This document shows, in pieces, positions 12,901 through 27,900 of a stretch of 64,000 nt of DNA. The stretch is taken from the NCBI GenBank assembly GCA_032173965.1, contig JAVUNC010000005.1:45990501-46054500 (forward strand), written 5' to 3'. Made by a program: the position numbers and the translations under genes. Source of the DNA: Sitta carolinensis (Eukaryota > Chordata > Aves > Passeriformes > Sittidae). The notes under the pieces are model-generated. The model was not told the DNA's origin and made no database searches. It saw only the letters and a program-made list of their open reading frames with translations. Numbering within the stretch: position 1 is the stretch's first letter; every line of letters begins with the position of its first letter.

Positions 12901-15900
12901 TGCAATAAGTTAGGGTAAAAGGGAAGTTTCTTCCGGAATGATGCCTGGAGGGAGGGTGTGTAGTATGGTTCAAGAGGGTGTAAACCAGTGAAGAGCAATC
13001 AGAAGAGACAAATGAATGACTGGTTATCTATACAACAGACTGTGCAGTTCTTCAGGATGTTCCAAGTGCGATGCTGTTCTTGAAGGCATTGATGCTCACT
13101 TGGGAAGGGAAGGGCTAGTTTAGTTCTTGGATCAGTACACTTTAAGTGCACTATCCAATGCTAATATGAAGATGGAGTAGAGGAAACAATTCTTCCTTTA
13201 TAAACTCTCAGGGTGTTATTACTAGAAATGCCCTTATTTTGTCTAACTTCAGTCTGAGTAGTCAGCACTTTTGTACCTTCTTCCATCACAGAAATGGAAA
13301 AAAAAAAGGCTTTTTGGTATAAATGTGTCAAATATGTTGCCAGTTTCATTGGCACATAGGTAATGGTTATTCAGCAGAATTGCTTAATATGCTGGTGATG
13401 TTCTTGCTTTGCACAGGGTCTCTAAATGATGTGTTAGTACTAACTGATTCCAGGAAGAGCAAGAGGAGTATTTTTTTTTCTTTATGGATGAGATAGTCAC
13501 TCATTCATTTCAACATGATGTGATTCTGAAATGTTTCTTCCTGTCCTTGGAAATTTTCCTTTATTGTCTTTCTTTACTTAGTCTGGTCTTTGGAAAACTT
13601 GACATTATCTTGAGCTAACTGGTTTATTCCCTTTTTCTTTGGAGTGTGGGGCATGGTAGTCAGGATTCAGAATTGAGTACATAGTAATTAATATAGCTGA
13701 ATGCAAGTTTAAGGTGTATGGTTATTTGGAAATGAAAATGAATGTGATTCTTATTTTTAAATCAAATTATAAACCAGATATATACAGGAACTTTTTATTC
13801 TGAATGGGATATATTTTGCCAGGGTGAGATTTGGGTAATCAGAGTACTGAAAGAATTTTTTTAATAAATACAACACAAAATATGGGTATTTGTCCTTAGA
13901 GTTCTTCAGTAACAACATACTTTGTATTGCAAGTAACCATGTTTTTATGTGGGAAAACAAATCTAAATCTTTGTGCTTTCCTCTTAGGAGAGACCTGTTT
14001 TTTACTAGTTAAAAGTTTTAACTGCACAGTTTCACAGAAGAATAAGTACACCTCTGTATGAATTATAAGTATACTACTTGAACTTTCTTTTCTTGTAGGT
14101 TTTGAAACGACCAGAATATTTTGGGAAGTTTGGTAAAATCCATAAAGTTGTCATTAATAACAGCACGTCATATGCAGGCTCACAGGTAAGTCAGAGCTCT
14201 TTGTAATTTTTTTAATTCCTTTAGAGAATACATGTGTGCAGAATGAATCTAGGGCTCCCTATTTCTGATTAAGCAATAGGTAAGAGTGTAAAAAGAAAGA
14301 AAAGGCCTTGCAAGAATCAAATTACTCTTAATTTACTGAGGCATTTTCCAACCAGACTCTCAAACTTGAATGTAGAAAGATCTAAATCAGGAGAGAATAT
14401 GAGAAACTCGAAAGAAGCAGCAAATGGCATTTAGTCACTAATCTGCATTTTGGGGATAAAACGCCTTTTGAGTATTTTTAGAACATTCATGCATCCTACT
14501 GATGCATTTCCTATTTTCTTGGTTCTTAATGCATCACATAGGAGTTTTCATGGCTTCTACCTTTTTTGTCAGGTTCTTGTTAAAACATCAAACTCTGAAT
14601 ATACCAGTTTATGAAGTGAGCAGCTGAAAAGGTGACTCAATGATCAGATCTGTCTGGGGAAAGAAAAACCTGTCACTAGGGTGTGTTTTCTTCCTAGGGT
14701 CCAAGTGCCAGCGCGTATGTAACCTACATCCGGTCGGAAGATGCCCTCAGAGCCATACAGTGTGTCAATAATGTGGTGGTAGATGGCAGAACGCTCAAGG
14801 TGGTAATATTTTTATGCTCTTGCATATACGTTCTAGAACACTACTATCAGGGGTTAATATACAGTTTTGTTTGTATGTTTGGTATTTTGTTTGTTTGTAT
14901 TGCTGAACAGGAATTCCCAGTTCATTGGCTTTTCACGTCTTTTCATGTTATTAATCACAAAATGGAAGTTCAGTGAGCATCCAGCAGGCATGATGGGTTA
15001 GCAGATAACTTCTGAAAACAAACTTTCGAGACGAGGATAGGTACTTCCTCCCCATGCTCACAGTGGCTTTTTTGTTGGCACAGTGGCATAATAGTGTGAA
15101 AACCCACTGTTTGCTTTTACAGAACATTTCTGTAGTCCATATACCACACCTCTCAAAAGCTCCCTGGGAAATCAAAGTTTTTTCCTTTTGGTGTCTGTGT
15201 AAATAGGTGTTCAGGCTGATTTGGCCAAATTGGTGGTTATAGAAAATCTAGTTACCGTTCATTTCCTGACCCTGCTACTTGTCTCCTTATGATTATGCAA
15301 AAATATTTACTGAAGCTCTTACTTAGGCATTTTTTTAGATCGGATGAAAATAAAAATGAATTCTAATCTCAAGAATATTATATAGATTTCTTGGAAACAG
15401 ACTTTTTATTCCATCTGCATCAAAAATGCATTATGATGGAATTTCAGATCTCGAGGTAATTTTATTTTAAATATATTTTTTTAACCTATATGATTAAAAG
15501 CATTCTTAACCTCCAGTACTTATTTTTTTTTCCTTCAGGCGTCGTTAGGTACAACAAAATATTGCAGTTATTTTCTAAAAAATATGCAGTGTCCAAAACC
15601 AGACTGCATGTATCTACATGAACTAGGTGATGAAGCAGCCAGTTTCACAAAAGAAGAAATGCAGGTAAGTGTAGTGAATGGGAAACACATGAAATGTGAC
15701 ACATATGTCTTACTGTCTATTTTGTTTAGTTTAGATGTGTAATGTGTTTGCTGAAAGTTATGGCGGTGATACATTTTGAAATCCAAGAGGTGATTAACCA
15801 GTTGGATATCGCAAAGAACAGTTAGTTCCATTTTTTTCATTGTATGCTGTTTTTGAAGTCTGAGAAGTCCAGTGAGTGTTCATGAGGCCAAAAGATGGAG

Positions 15901-18900
15901 ATAAACTCTTAGCCAGGAACTCAAATAACCTGAGCTAACTAGTTTCTCTTTTTTCATGCTAAAGTAAGGTAGAGTCATTTTAGATCTCTGAACAAAGTTA
16001 GTGCAGATCTGGGGTTTACTGTAAAATTGGTGTTTCTGGACAGTTATCCATGGCTGACTTTTGTGCTGTGACTGACTGTGCTGTCTGAATCCTGATAACC
16101 CTTCTAGCCTGTGAAGTGTTTAGAAACTATTTGCAAATAAAACATTGAGGGTAACTATAATAGTACATAAAAAACGATGCTGGGATTTTTTTTACTATCT
16201 CAACATCAAAATGCTTATTGCTTAGGGTAGGGAAGCAAGTAAATGGATAGCTTTACTGTTTCAAATACAGTACATTCTGAGGTCTTTTGGTCTGCCTCCA
16301 TCCTTCTGCGTGAAGGATCTTAAAACTTTTAAACTCAAATATGCCAGCCTTGCGTCCATGCTGTAGTTTTTGCCTGTGGTCTGTCTATGAAGTGGAGGGT
16401 TCCCACCCTTAGTGCCAGCACATATGTTGTTCTAGTAGAATTTTTCTGATGTGTTAAGCTGATGTAAGCTGGAGAATAAAGAATGTCCATAGCTATTAAA
16501 TATTTTCCACAAATTATTTCTGAGTATTTCAGCAGATAATTGCAATAGAAGGAGAAATTCAAGGACAATTTACAAACCAGGCCACTTTCCCTGTTTGTTT
16601 CTCTGTATTTCTCTCACTACCCTGTTACATATACGTGTTTGAGGGTATGTTCCTGTCTAGTCTTTTTAGTTTTTTGTAGACCTGTCAGCTATGAATTTAT
16701 TTAATCCATTTTGAACCTGTCAGTACTGCCAACCCTTTAGTCTTTTGTGGCAGCAAGCCCCAGAAATTCATTAGCTGTTCTGTAAAGTTTTCTTTTGCTG
16801 GTGTTAAACTGCTAACTGGGTAGTTTTGTCAAGTGTCCCTTAATCTTAGCTTTGTAGTGTTTGCTGAAAGCAAATTCCCTTATTCACCTTATTCATTACC
16901 TTTGTGGTGTGGCAAAACTTGATCTAGTCTCTCTCAGCTTTCTCTCTAAATCGTAGTTTCAAGTCTTTTAAACTTCTTTTTAAAGCAGTTGCTCCATTTC
17001 TGCAGTAGCATCTGTTGCCCTTCTCTACATTTCTTCTCCATATTATCTAGCTGTGTCCCCCTTGAGATGCAGTGCTCAGGTGGATGATGTGGGGGAAGCC
17101 AAGTTTAATTTATCAGTTCTCAGTGCATTATATGTAGTGTGATATGTGCTTTTTTTCATTTTGTTTTAGTTTATTTGAAGTGGCCTTCTTAGTGATGTCC
17201 AGCATATCTTTTGTGGCTAGTGCATAATCAACTAACAGTTTCAGAGGTCTGTTGGCAGTAACCTCAGCATCTTTTTTCTGAGCTGTAACAGCCAGTTCAC
17301 AGATCTGGGAGTGGGTTACTATGGTCTCAACTGCTTTTCCCTTCTTGCATCATCTGGCATGTTCTTGGTGAAGCTTATTTACCACCATTTGCTTGTTTGC
17401 CCATTTCTCTGAGATTCTTTTAGAGTTCTTCATTATCAGTGTGGCAGTTTATTACCCAAAAAGCTCGATATTGTCAGCAAAGAAATTGCTTTTCTGTCCT
17501 TTCTCATGCATGCTGATGGTGTTGCATAGAACTGATGCCAGTCATCAGTCCTCATTGCTTGCTTCTGCATCCTGTGTTGCTCTTCCTTCACCTGCCAGAT
17601 TCTAGTACTCTAGAGTTTGATTGGACCTCCAAAAATTCTGAAAGGAAGTTGTTGTTCTTAGTTGATTCAATTAGCTGAAAGAATATTTCAATTTTTAAAT
17701 TACTAAAAATAATGGTTTATCAGTTATTGCTTAGAATATACTGCTTGTCATGTCATACACCTCAGCTGTTCCATTAACCCAATATAAAATTACTTTCATT
17801 TTGGAAGAACTTTTTGTTTAAAAGGAACTCTTTCTTTGTTCCTTTCCATCTTCTGAAAAGTTTCGTGTGGTTGAAATATGAAATACTGACTGTCTTGGAG
17901 ATGTTGCTGTTTGTGATTTCTATGGTATATTTGTGAAACTCTTGATTAGAACTGAGGACAAGTTCTAATAAGATTGTAGGTACTTTTCTGCTTTAGAAGT
18001 CTCAAAAATTATAAATAGGTAGGTACATCCAAGCGATTTCTAGGTAAGCTTTAGAGCCATTGAGATCACATCTGTGCTGAGAGTGAGAAGCACTGTTTTG
18101 AATTTGACAGGAGTGACCCTGATAAGTTGTAAAGGCTAAATCACTAAGCTTTAGGATATATTATATATATGGGCATATTGTATATATAAAAACACCCCAA
18201 ACTATATATATATATATATTAAACCAGTATTCATTCATTATGAGTTTCTCTTTCTTTAGGCCGGTAAGCACCAGGAATATGAACAGAAACTACTGCAAGA
18301 ATTATATAAACTAAACCCCAACTTTCTCCAATTATCTACGGGTACAGTTGACAAGAACAAGAACAAAGTGACAGCACTGCAGAGGTATGATGCGTAAGTA
18401 CTGATGCTGGACTGCCTGGTCATTCTCTCTGGTTATTCCAAAGAAAACTTTTATGCCTGTTTGATTCCCCCAGATTGCCTACTGTTTGTAGTACCTATTA
18501 GACGATAAATTTTGATAGGTTTTCTCTGTGGAGAGACGTATTGTTTTGGAGTTATATTCTCCAATTTAGTGTTCCCTCTCAAGCCGCTCCACACTCCTCA
18601 TCCTTGTCCTCCCCTGTGCCAAGCAGGAGAGGAGAATTGGAGGCACAGAAGGTAAAGATCAGAACCATTTACTTGAAGCAGCAGTGAAATAAGAAAACAA
18701 ACAGTAACAGAAACAATATAAATGGCAGAGGGTACAAGAAAGAGTCCAATGTTCACAAATGATTGCTCATCCCACAGAAACCCCCAGCAGTACTGACCAC
18801 TTCCTCTGCTAGGCTCTGCTGACCCATAAGAGAGCCCTTCCCCAGTCCCCAGAAAATGACTTAAAGGTGGTCTAGAATTGATGCCTCCTTGTCCTAGGCA

Positions 18901-21900
18901 CCCCTGCCTGGCTACTGCGAAAATTAATCCTGTCCTGTGTGGAGCCAGGACACATGCACCACTTTGTTCTAAAGCAGTGTGTGTATCTTAGGAAAGAAGC
19001 GTGTTTTTGCATTTGGATCAGTAGTTCAAAACAAGGTGTTCTGAAAGAAGATCTTGTATCTCATATTTGCAAAATCAAATGTATTTGTTAAAGACCAGAT
19101 GTCTTCTTTCTTGGTATGTTGTCACTATGAATGCCGTCTATATTTAAAACTGAGATGCTTTATAACCTTAATATCTTGTTTTTACATCATGATTTATAGT
19201 GCAGTCCATATATTTTTAATGATGTTGTAATTGCAGGTATTGCTTATTATGGCTTGCTAAAATAATGTTCTGTTGAAGTAGTTTGTTCAGTAAGTTGTGA
19301 AAAGATTTCTGTCCATGTGAGTATATAGTCGCACAAAGATAAATGAAAATTTGAGGTTACCAGTCCTTAATTATTCATTCAAATGCCATATTTAAGATAA
19401 AGAAATAAGAACTGTTTGCAATTTCTTCCACTCCTTTCTGTAGGAGTTTGATAAAGGAGATGGGCAGAGCAGAATGTGAAAGATAGATTGCACTTCATAT
19501 GTACCTTGGCCTTGTATTCAGGGTTTGTGTTGTGTACCAGTTCATGCACTACTGAATTTTTCAGGCAGTAGTTTGCCAATGGCAGCATCACTGCACAGCC
19601 ATCTAAACAAGCAAGTGGTTACTGTATCCAAAATAGTATCAATGGGTCTCCAATGAGCAGAATACAGTTCTGATAACTGGTATTCCAGCTGGTCTACTGG
19701 GACTATTTTTTTCATTTCTGGAGGCAGTTTCATATGTACTTTGACTGCAAGTGGTCAGGGCTTCCAGAGCTATCTTTTTTCTTAAAGACAGAGCTGCTTC
19801 TTATTTCTCAGGCGCTGGTTCAATATTGACTTCAAAGGTAAAGTGTAGCAAGCAAAACAAGTACACCACTTCTTGAATTTGGGCATGGATTATTTTATGT
19901 TTGAAATCTGAACTAATTTTAATTTGAAACCTAATTAGATCCCAGCAAAAAAAAAAAAATTATATCAGTGTGGGAAGAATGTGCTATCTGAAACTGCAGC
20001 AGACTTTTAAGCCTCTAGAAAGCAATTAGGGGTCAGTCTGTGGTGCTAACATTTAGCACTTATGGGAAAAATGGCATGTTACTCTTAAGGCAGCAGGTGG
20101 TAATTTCTGGAGGCAATTTCTCCTGTCAGTTGAACAACATAATCACAGCTCGGACTCTTTGCTAATGTCTAGGTACCACCTTTAGTTGCAAAGTGAATTT
20201 CTTGTAGCTGGGATTTTGACACGTTTCATCAAGACCCATCGCATCAGCACAAAATGTAGGTTTTGCACTGGTAAATGCACATTGTTCTTTCACAGTTGCT
20301 ACCCAATTGTGTTCTTGTAGGATTGTTGTTGTAGGATTCATTGATATGATACTCATATTTCTAGCAGTTTGTCACAGCCTCTGACAACTGTGAAGTAGTT
20401 TTTGTGTTTCTGGGGTGCAGAATTTCTGTTTCATAGTGGAATGGGACAGAAGTTGAGTTCTAAGTAGTAGATGCTTAATTATAAATATCCAGTAGTAGAA
20501 AACAGTTTGTTAAACTCTGATAAGCATTTTTCTACAATTGTTTTAATTTGAAAGGTCCTACTTGCAAACCTTTTCTTCCTGCTGAAGACAAGTGTTAAAA
20601 TCCCCTTGGGCCACTCTGTGTACTCATCACTTGATATGTTACTTGATAGTCATGGTGACTGTGTTCTCTTAAAATTCGAGATATATTCCACATTTAAAAC
20701 AGATCAAGCTTTTTTATGTTCTTGATAACATTTTTCTGAAGAACTGAAATTAATGTTTTCTTATGCTACAAGAAGAGCCAATTATTAAGTATGTGCTGAT
20801 CTTTTAGAGAACAGCCCTTCAGAGACATGCGGCCTGAACTTAACTAAAACAAAAAATTAAAAAACCCCACATGCACAAAACTCTCCACCTCAAAACAGAA
20901 ACCAGTTTGTTTCTTTCCTTTAGTCCTTGGATGCAAAACTGACTTTTAACAGGCATTTTAAAGTTAGTTTTAGTATAGAGATGGCTTTGTGCTGTAGTAA
21001 ACATAAATTTGGATGTTTAAAATAAATCTGTTGATGGATTGATAATTTCAGTATATCTAGATTTCAGTTCATTTTTGTACAAGTGAGACTATTAAATGAG
21101 ATATTCTGCTGCTATCTCTTCCTTCCCTGATGCTATGTTGTACCTGATCAACTCATTAGTTCTAACTTAGTCCAAATGTGTGGAAAGCCAAGATGACATC
21201 TGTAAATCAGGTCAAGGCACTCATCTATGTACATATTGTATAGGTAGTTGAGACAAGATGGATACAGAAGAGCTGATTTTAAAATACTGATATTTGAGGG
21301 GAGCTGCTATTACTAATTTTATCTGAATAGAAATAGGAAACATTTGTGTTGCTATAAGCAGTTATTGAAATTTCCAGATTCTGACTGTGAAAGTAATAAA
21401 TTTATCAGAACCCAGGACATTCCTCTGACTGCTCTGGATGACTCAAGACCCTGGCAGGGGGTCAGAGACCTTGGCACGAAGTCAAAAACACCTGTGTTTT
21501 TGACTTGAGTCATGGAAAAAACTACCAACTTTGTGTGAATATTTACAAGCCACAAGAGTTTAAGTAGAACGATAGTTAATTTGTCACAGGGTGAAAAAGT
21601 AGAATTTTGGGGTTTTAGAATGGGGGTTCAAAGAGACAAGATGGAGGAATCTGGGTGTGTCCTGTCCTCCTTTTTCGTCTTCTTGCCCTCCATCTTCTGC
21701 TGTCGTGGTGACACTTCTTGATTGGTTTAGAGACAGACTGTCCAACATAAGTGATGGGTATTAGAAAATTATTGTAAATAAAGTACCCGTACTTTTTAGT
21801 ATAAAAAGTAAACACTGCCCCAAGGGCAGGTGGTCTGCCACAGCCTGATCTGCAGGACAGATCTCAGCAGGTCAGACAAAGAATGTAATAGATAAGAAAA

Positions 21901-24900
21901 AATCAACAACCTTGAAAAGCAGAACCAACGAATCTCGACTTCTTCCTCTGTCATGGGGTCGGTGAAACAAGAGACTTTCTAATACCTCAGAGTCATCACA
22001 ACAACAGAAACCCGAGATAAATTAACCTAAGATGTGGAGTGAATGTTGGAACATGTAATAGGAATGTACTAAAGTAGGGAAGCATCAGGAAGGACATATA
22101 TGTTAATTTTTTTTTTTTTTTTTGTGAAAGCTGCTTCCTTGCAAAGACAGGACTTGGACATTAAAACCAGCTCCTAATAGAAGCAAATGAAAAGCTACGG
22201 GTAACCTTGAAGAACTCGAGAACACAAGAGCAGATGTTTTATAGTAAGATTGCAGGGTTAGCAGACACAACACTGTATTTGAATCCATTTGGTTATAGAT
22301 TGTATTCCATTTTGCTTAAATTTGTACAGAATGTAACTATTTACAGTACAAACTTGGGCTTTGAGTCTTCTCTTGAACTTTTTTCAGTTCTAATGTGCAC
22401 TCTAAATGAAATTTAGTAGTACTTTATAAAAGGGAAGTAATTATGGCTTTAAACTAGAAATTAAGGGAGTAGTAACTTGAACAGTGTGTTTGACTGGCTG
22501 GTCTCATGGTCTCTTAGTAAAGCTGTGGACTCCTGTGTAGGTGTAAAACATAAAACTTCATCTGCTGTGGTTAGGCTTTGTAGGACTTGGAGTAAAAAAA
22601 TTACTTAGCTCATGACTTACAGAACTTAAAATGGCTAAAGCAAGTAATTCTAGATGAGATATGCAGAGGTCTGGACACTTGAACTATTGATGGCATTTTT
22701 CTTTTTTATTTACATTTTTTTCCTCTCAAACAGGCAAGTTTGGACTTTAGGATTGGCAAAGCAGCTATCTATTCAGGAAAGAAAACAGAATTCCCTCTGG
22801 TTTTCTCTCTACCCTGCCTATCCCACTAATTATTTTTTTAAGTCCTCACCGTTTAAAATCTGAAAAATAATATCCAGATAAATCTATTCTTATGGATTGT
22901 CTGGCACAAGGATTTATTTCCCTAGTGTTTACAATTTTTAAAACACTTTCTTCATAACTTGAACTCTTCTATTATTTTTTCTTTTTATTTTACTCTTGCC
23001 TTTTTCCAGACCCAACAGTAATAACAAAGATGCCTGGCCATCATTACAGAGTTCAAGTAAATCAGCCAACGGTTTAACAATGGAACACAGGAAAACGCCT
23101 CCTATATTAGAAAATGGCACAGACCCAGAACACATGACTCCAGATGGTGCAGACTCAGATTTCGGGTAATTGTGCTGCCTTTTATACTTCAGATAGCTTT
23201 CTTTCTCTCTCACTGATTGGTGTGGAGGGAATGATTCTTCAGTCTCTCTGGTTGGAGAGCTGGATACAAATCCTGATCAGGTCACAAAAAGCTGGGCTTT
23301 AGTGTAGCCCGTGTTAAAAAGACTGATTGGCAGACCCTAACATGAAGTTAGTAAGTGACAGTACAGGTAATGGCTGAGGGAAACAGAATAACCCAGGGAT
23401 GAACAGCTTGTTCAGCTGTACAGTCCCAGTCAGAGCTGAGCCCTTCATTTTTTTCTGTACAGAAGCTTCCACAAAAGTAACATGCTATTTGCTGTACATC
23501 AGGAGGCTTGTCACTTGGAAAAGCTTCAATTGAGGGAAGTTAAATGTTAGGGCTAAAATACCTGACGTTTCCTTCTAGTGAGGTGTTCCAGAAACACAAC
23601 ACAGAAGAAGGGGTTCCCCAGTTATCACTCAGAGAGACAACAGGGCAGCAGATTCAGCTGAGGCTTCTTTGTGTAGAGGAAGTAATTCATCTGCTTACAA
23701 TAATCTCTTGCCAGCCAACTTTTTTTCTTTTTTGATGCCCTTGAATAGAACTGGTGTCCTCTTCTACCTTAGGCATCACTTGCAGTTACCATCTTAGTCT
23801 GTAGTCATGCTGGTCTGTTCTTTATGGACCCCTTTAGGTAATAAACATTAGGCTCATTCACAGGTTGGATGGGAGAAAAGCAAGATAAACCCTAGTATTT
23901 CAAGCAATGATGCTGCTGATTAGGTAGCCAATTTTCATTTTAAGTCTATATTGAACCAGTGCATTTAAATGGAGAGTGATGTAGGATGTGGTACTTTGTT
24001 GTTCGGCCAAGTAGCAGTCCCATTGGTGAGTGGTCAGAGAGCCTGTGAATTGCATCTCAGTAGTGATGTGCAGTTCTTTTTCTCTTCCTGAAAAGAATGT
24101 ATTTAATGTAAATAAAAATATGGTAGTCAATAGATAATGAGCCTTATTTATTCCTGAGGGCTGGAAGTCTGTCTTGCAAATAAAGGCTTCTTATGCAGGT
24201 TCAAGTATAATAGATATTTTCATCATTTAGATTGTCGGTAAAAGTTGTCTTACTCATAGCTTTTTAAACTGCAGTATTGTGACTGTTAGCTTTGTAGGAA
24301 AAGAATTTGACTGGAGTATCAGCTCTTCAGTCAGAATTGATTGTGTAATGAAGTGTCCACAGCAAACTTCTGTGCTATAGGTATTTAGAAATTACTAACC
24401 AAAAGTAGTGTTTCAAATGGAAAAGCTTTATTCATGCTGTTGGATCACTAAGTAGAGAGTATTTGTAAATATTCACTGGAGTAATGCAGTGTTTTTTCTT
24501 TTACAGTAATAAATATTTCAGCTTAATTTATCTGTTTGAGATACTGACTAAGTCAGTGCTGTTTTTCCACAAAAAAACATACTGATGATTACTCTTACAC
24601 AGTTTCTTTAAATTGAGGAAGTAGTTCTGCTGGGTTTTGATTAGTCATTTTGGGCTGAGGGGAAAAATGACAAGTGGAAGAAATCTTACAAGTTGTTGAC
24701 CTTACTATATGGCTGTATGCAATAATTAAACTTTGTAGCAGCAAGGGCTGTTTGAAAACAAGGTGTATCTAGAATCTGAAGTCTGCACCCAGTTAAAAGA
24801 AATTGCTACATATATTTTTTAACGTCATGACTGTAATTTGAGTTGTATCACATTCTGGCCTCTTAGTGGAACTGAAATTCATGTTTTTATTTCTGATGCT

Positions 24901-27900
24901 TATGTGAATCAGCCTATGCAGCCTTGTGCGTCTCATAGGTAGATGAAAATGAGATTACCTTGAAGTTGCAAAGCAAAGATTTTAGTGTGAACTTCAATAT
25001 TTCCGTTTCATTAGTGAGGTATTTAGCATGATTGAGGCAACTCACAGATGCTCATAAGAATCTTGAATACTGAGATGTGCCATTACAACCAAGTCACAGT
25101 AATTTGCAATGAATGGCTTTCTGAGGTGGTTTTCTGCTGTATCTTACATTATCCTTATTTTTGGCAGTTTTTTATGCTATGTTTTTTCCCCTTCTGTCAT
25201 ATCAAATCTCAATTTTTTTAACTTGGGACTAACATCTGCTAGTTAAAATCTTAAGGGCTGGTTGGGAAGCTTAACTTGCCACCAAGACTAAATCATTTAT
25301 TTAGGATTTGTATGGAAACTGAAAACTTGGAAAATAAATCTTTTCAAGTTTCTTTACAGTGGTATCATAGATGGAATTGACTGTTACAAAATACTGTTGC
25401 AGTATAGAGTTCTGGAGTTTTGTATGGCATAGAGTTGCTATGAACATGTTCAAAACTTTTATTTTGTTCCCTAAGGCAGTCAGCAAGCAGAATGGAGAGT
25501 GGTGAAAAGTATTACAGTATATGACAAGTGATCATAAGATTAAAAAGGCAGTCTCATAAAAAATAAGTGGACTTTTTCTTTCTTAATTCCTACTTGTTAA
25601 TTTTGTCTTTATTTTAAGGCTTTTCTTCCACTACGAAAGCAAATGTTGATGTTTCATGTTAAGTACTTGGGTCTCTTACTGTCTTTTTCCCTCCCACTTT
25701 TGCAGCCCTATCGATAAGCCTTCAGATTCCCTCAGTATAGGAAATGGTGACAGCTCTCAGCAGGTAAGACACAAAGATAAGTGCTCTCAAAGTAACAAGT
25801 GGGTTTGAGGACTTAGTGCAACTTGCAGATGGAGAAGGAAGTGTTTTCTGAAGTGTATCATGATTGAGCATTGGAATGGGCTGTCCCAGGAGGTGGTGGA
25901 GTCTCCATCTCTGGAGGTGTTTAAGAAAAGATTGGATGTGGCACTTAATGCTGTGGTGTAGTTGACAAGGTGGTGTTCAGTCATAGGTTGGAGACAATGT
26001 TTTCAAAGTTTTCCCACTCTAGTTGATTCTGTGATCATTTTAGAATTTAAAAATGCTATTGCTAAGTTGATTTTTTTTTTTTTGTTTGACTTTATGCTGA
26101 GCTATATATTAACAAACCTAATCGTGGCCAGAAGTTGAAATAACTTTTCATCTGAGTAAGTGAAGAGTATTTTATATATAAACTCATGTCCTAATTTTTC
26201 TTTCTTTCTTGCTTGTAGATAACAAACAGTGACACACCTTCACCACCACCTGGTTTAACAAAACCCAATCCAGTTATACCCATCAGTTCATCTAATCACA
26301 GTGCACGGTCTCCTTTTGAAGGGGCTGTAACAGAATCACAGTCACTCTTCTCTGACAACTTCCGGCACCCTAACCCCATCCCTAGTGGGCTTCCTCCATT
26401 CCCCAGCTCTCCACAGACTTCGAGTGACTGGCCCACAGCACCAGAACCACAGAGCCTCTTCACATCAGGTACATCCACAGGCTACATGGCTGGGTACTGC
26501 TTGCTTTTACAGTTGCTTAAAACTTGCACAGAGTTGTACAGAGCTTAAAACTCTGTAGAACCTGAAACTCTAGGACTTGTTCCTCATTGTGTTTCCCCCT
26601 CTTAAAAATGGTTAAAATTTGTCTCTTAACTGCAGATGAATTGCACTGACCTAAGCGTTTCTTCTTTAAGAAACTTAGCAGAAACTTTCAAGCTGCATGG
26701 CTAAATTATAAGCTAGTGCTTATTTTTGTTTTTCTTAGCACCATGTGACATGTATGCTTTAATATTTAGTGTTACAGGTTTTTTATAGAGTGGGGAAAAT
26801 ACATGGTATCAGTATATATTGGTGTGATAATCTATAATTCTAATAACAGAAGCTGTTCTATAGAATTCAGAATTTTCTTAGCATCCTGCATAGTTATCTG
26901 AAGGTCTCTAATCCTTCTCTTTTGGAGGTGAGGTTCTATAAATTCAGACAAGTTATGTTTCATTTCATCAGCTGAAAGATACCTGTACTTTTCAGGTACT
27001 CTCCTATGAAATACCTTGTCATATGCCTGAAACATCATTTTCGTTGTAATTATATAGTCTTGGGAATGATTAACGGTATTTAAGAGCTCACAAATTAGAA
27101 GTCTGAGGGAATTGTTAGAAAACTAAATAAAACAGTTATCAGTAAAAAATAGAATGTAAATAATGTATTACAATATAGTTCGTTTACTTAGTGATTAGTC
27201 ATCTTTTGATGTTTATCTTACTCCTGGATGTCATAATTCTGATTGTAAACAATATTTATTGCCAAGGAAGTTCTTTCTGCTAAGGCGCTTGATGCACCAA
27301 TTTTGCGAGATTAAGTAGCAGTGAGAGACAATTTCCATGTAGTAGAGATCATAATTAATATAGAGTGTATGGTTGCTGTTTAAATAAGAATGACAAGGAC
27401 AAGTTCTTGTTGTCTAGCAGCTCTTTATCTATCGTTCTGGATTTTAAAGTGAAAAGACAAGTGTAGATTTCTCCTCTGAAAGGATATTGAACCTTCTTAA
27501 AGCGGCAGACCAGGTCCCTACCAGCAGAGGGAGTTAATGTTGCGAGTGATGCTACGCTGTACTTAGCAGCTTGCTTGTCCACGATTTTGAGGAAAAATAA
27601 TGTGAAGATAGACCAGCGTTCACTGAACTGGGAGTAACAAACTTAACACAATCATGCAAAGAAGTAGTAACTGAAAAGTAAGACAAATTCTGATAACTTT
27701 TTTTACAATACTGCCTCAAAATATTTAACAATATCTTGTAATACGGTTCCCTTTTTTTAATCATTGTGTCTCCTCAAGAATTCGGCTTGTTTCTCTTCAT
27801 AATGGTAGACAGTAGGGGATTTTTTTTTTGTGAGGTTTGTTTGTCTTTGTTGGTTTTGGTTTTTGAGCTACTGCTCTGAGGTTCTTTCTTTTGAGAGGGA

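Larger units (their letters stand above)
15665..18259 (+). other. CNOT4: CNOT4 intron 6 with an old antisense CR1
   Basis: The intron carries a degenerate CR1 remnant at about 16620-17095 (listed separately) and a TA-rich tract at 18160-18220 just before the acceptor. No coding segment was seen. Confidence 0.75.
18394..25705 (+). other. CNOT4: CNOT4 intron 7 with LTRs and a candidate cassette exon
   Basis: A 7.3-kb interval that contains an eroded LTR (about 18575-18955), a better-preserved LTR (about 21386-22027) and the in-frame cassette exon 23010-23165. Outside these I see only AT-rich intron. Confidence 0.8.

Noticed and set aside
14773..14976. Read-through of CNOT4 exon 5 past gtggta
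   Set aside because: The next family residues are found exactly after the acceptor at 15538, so the donor is used despite its weak sequence.
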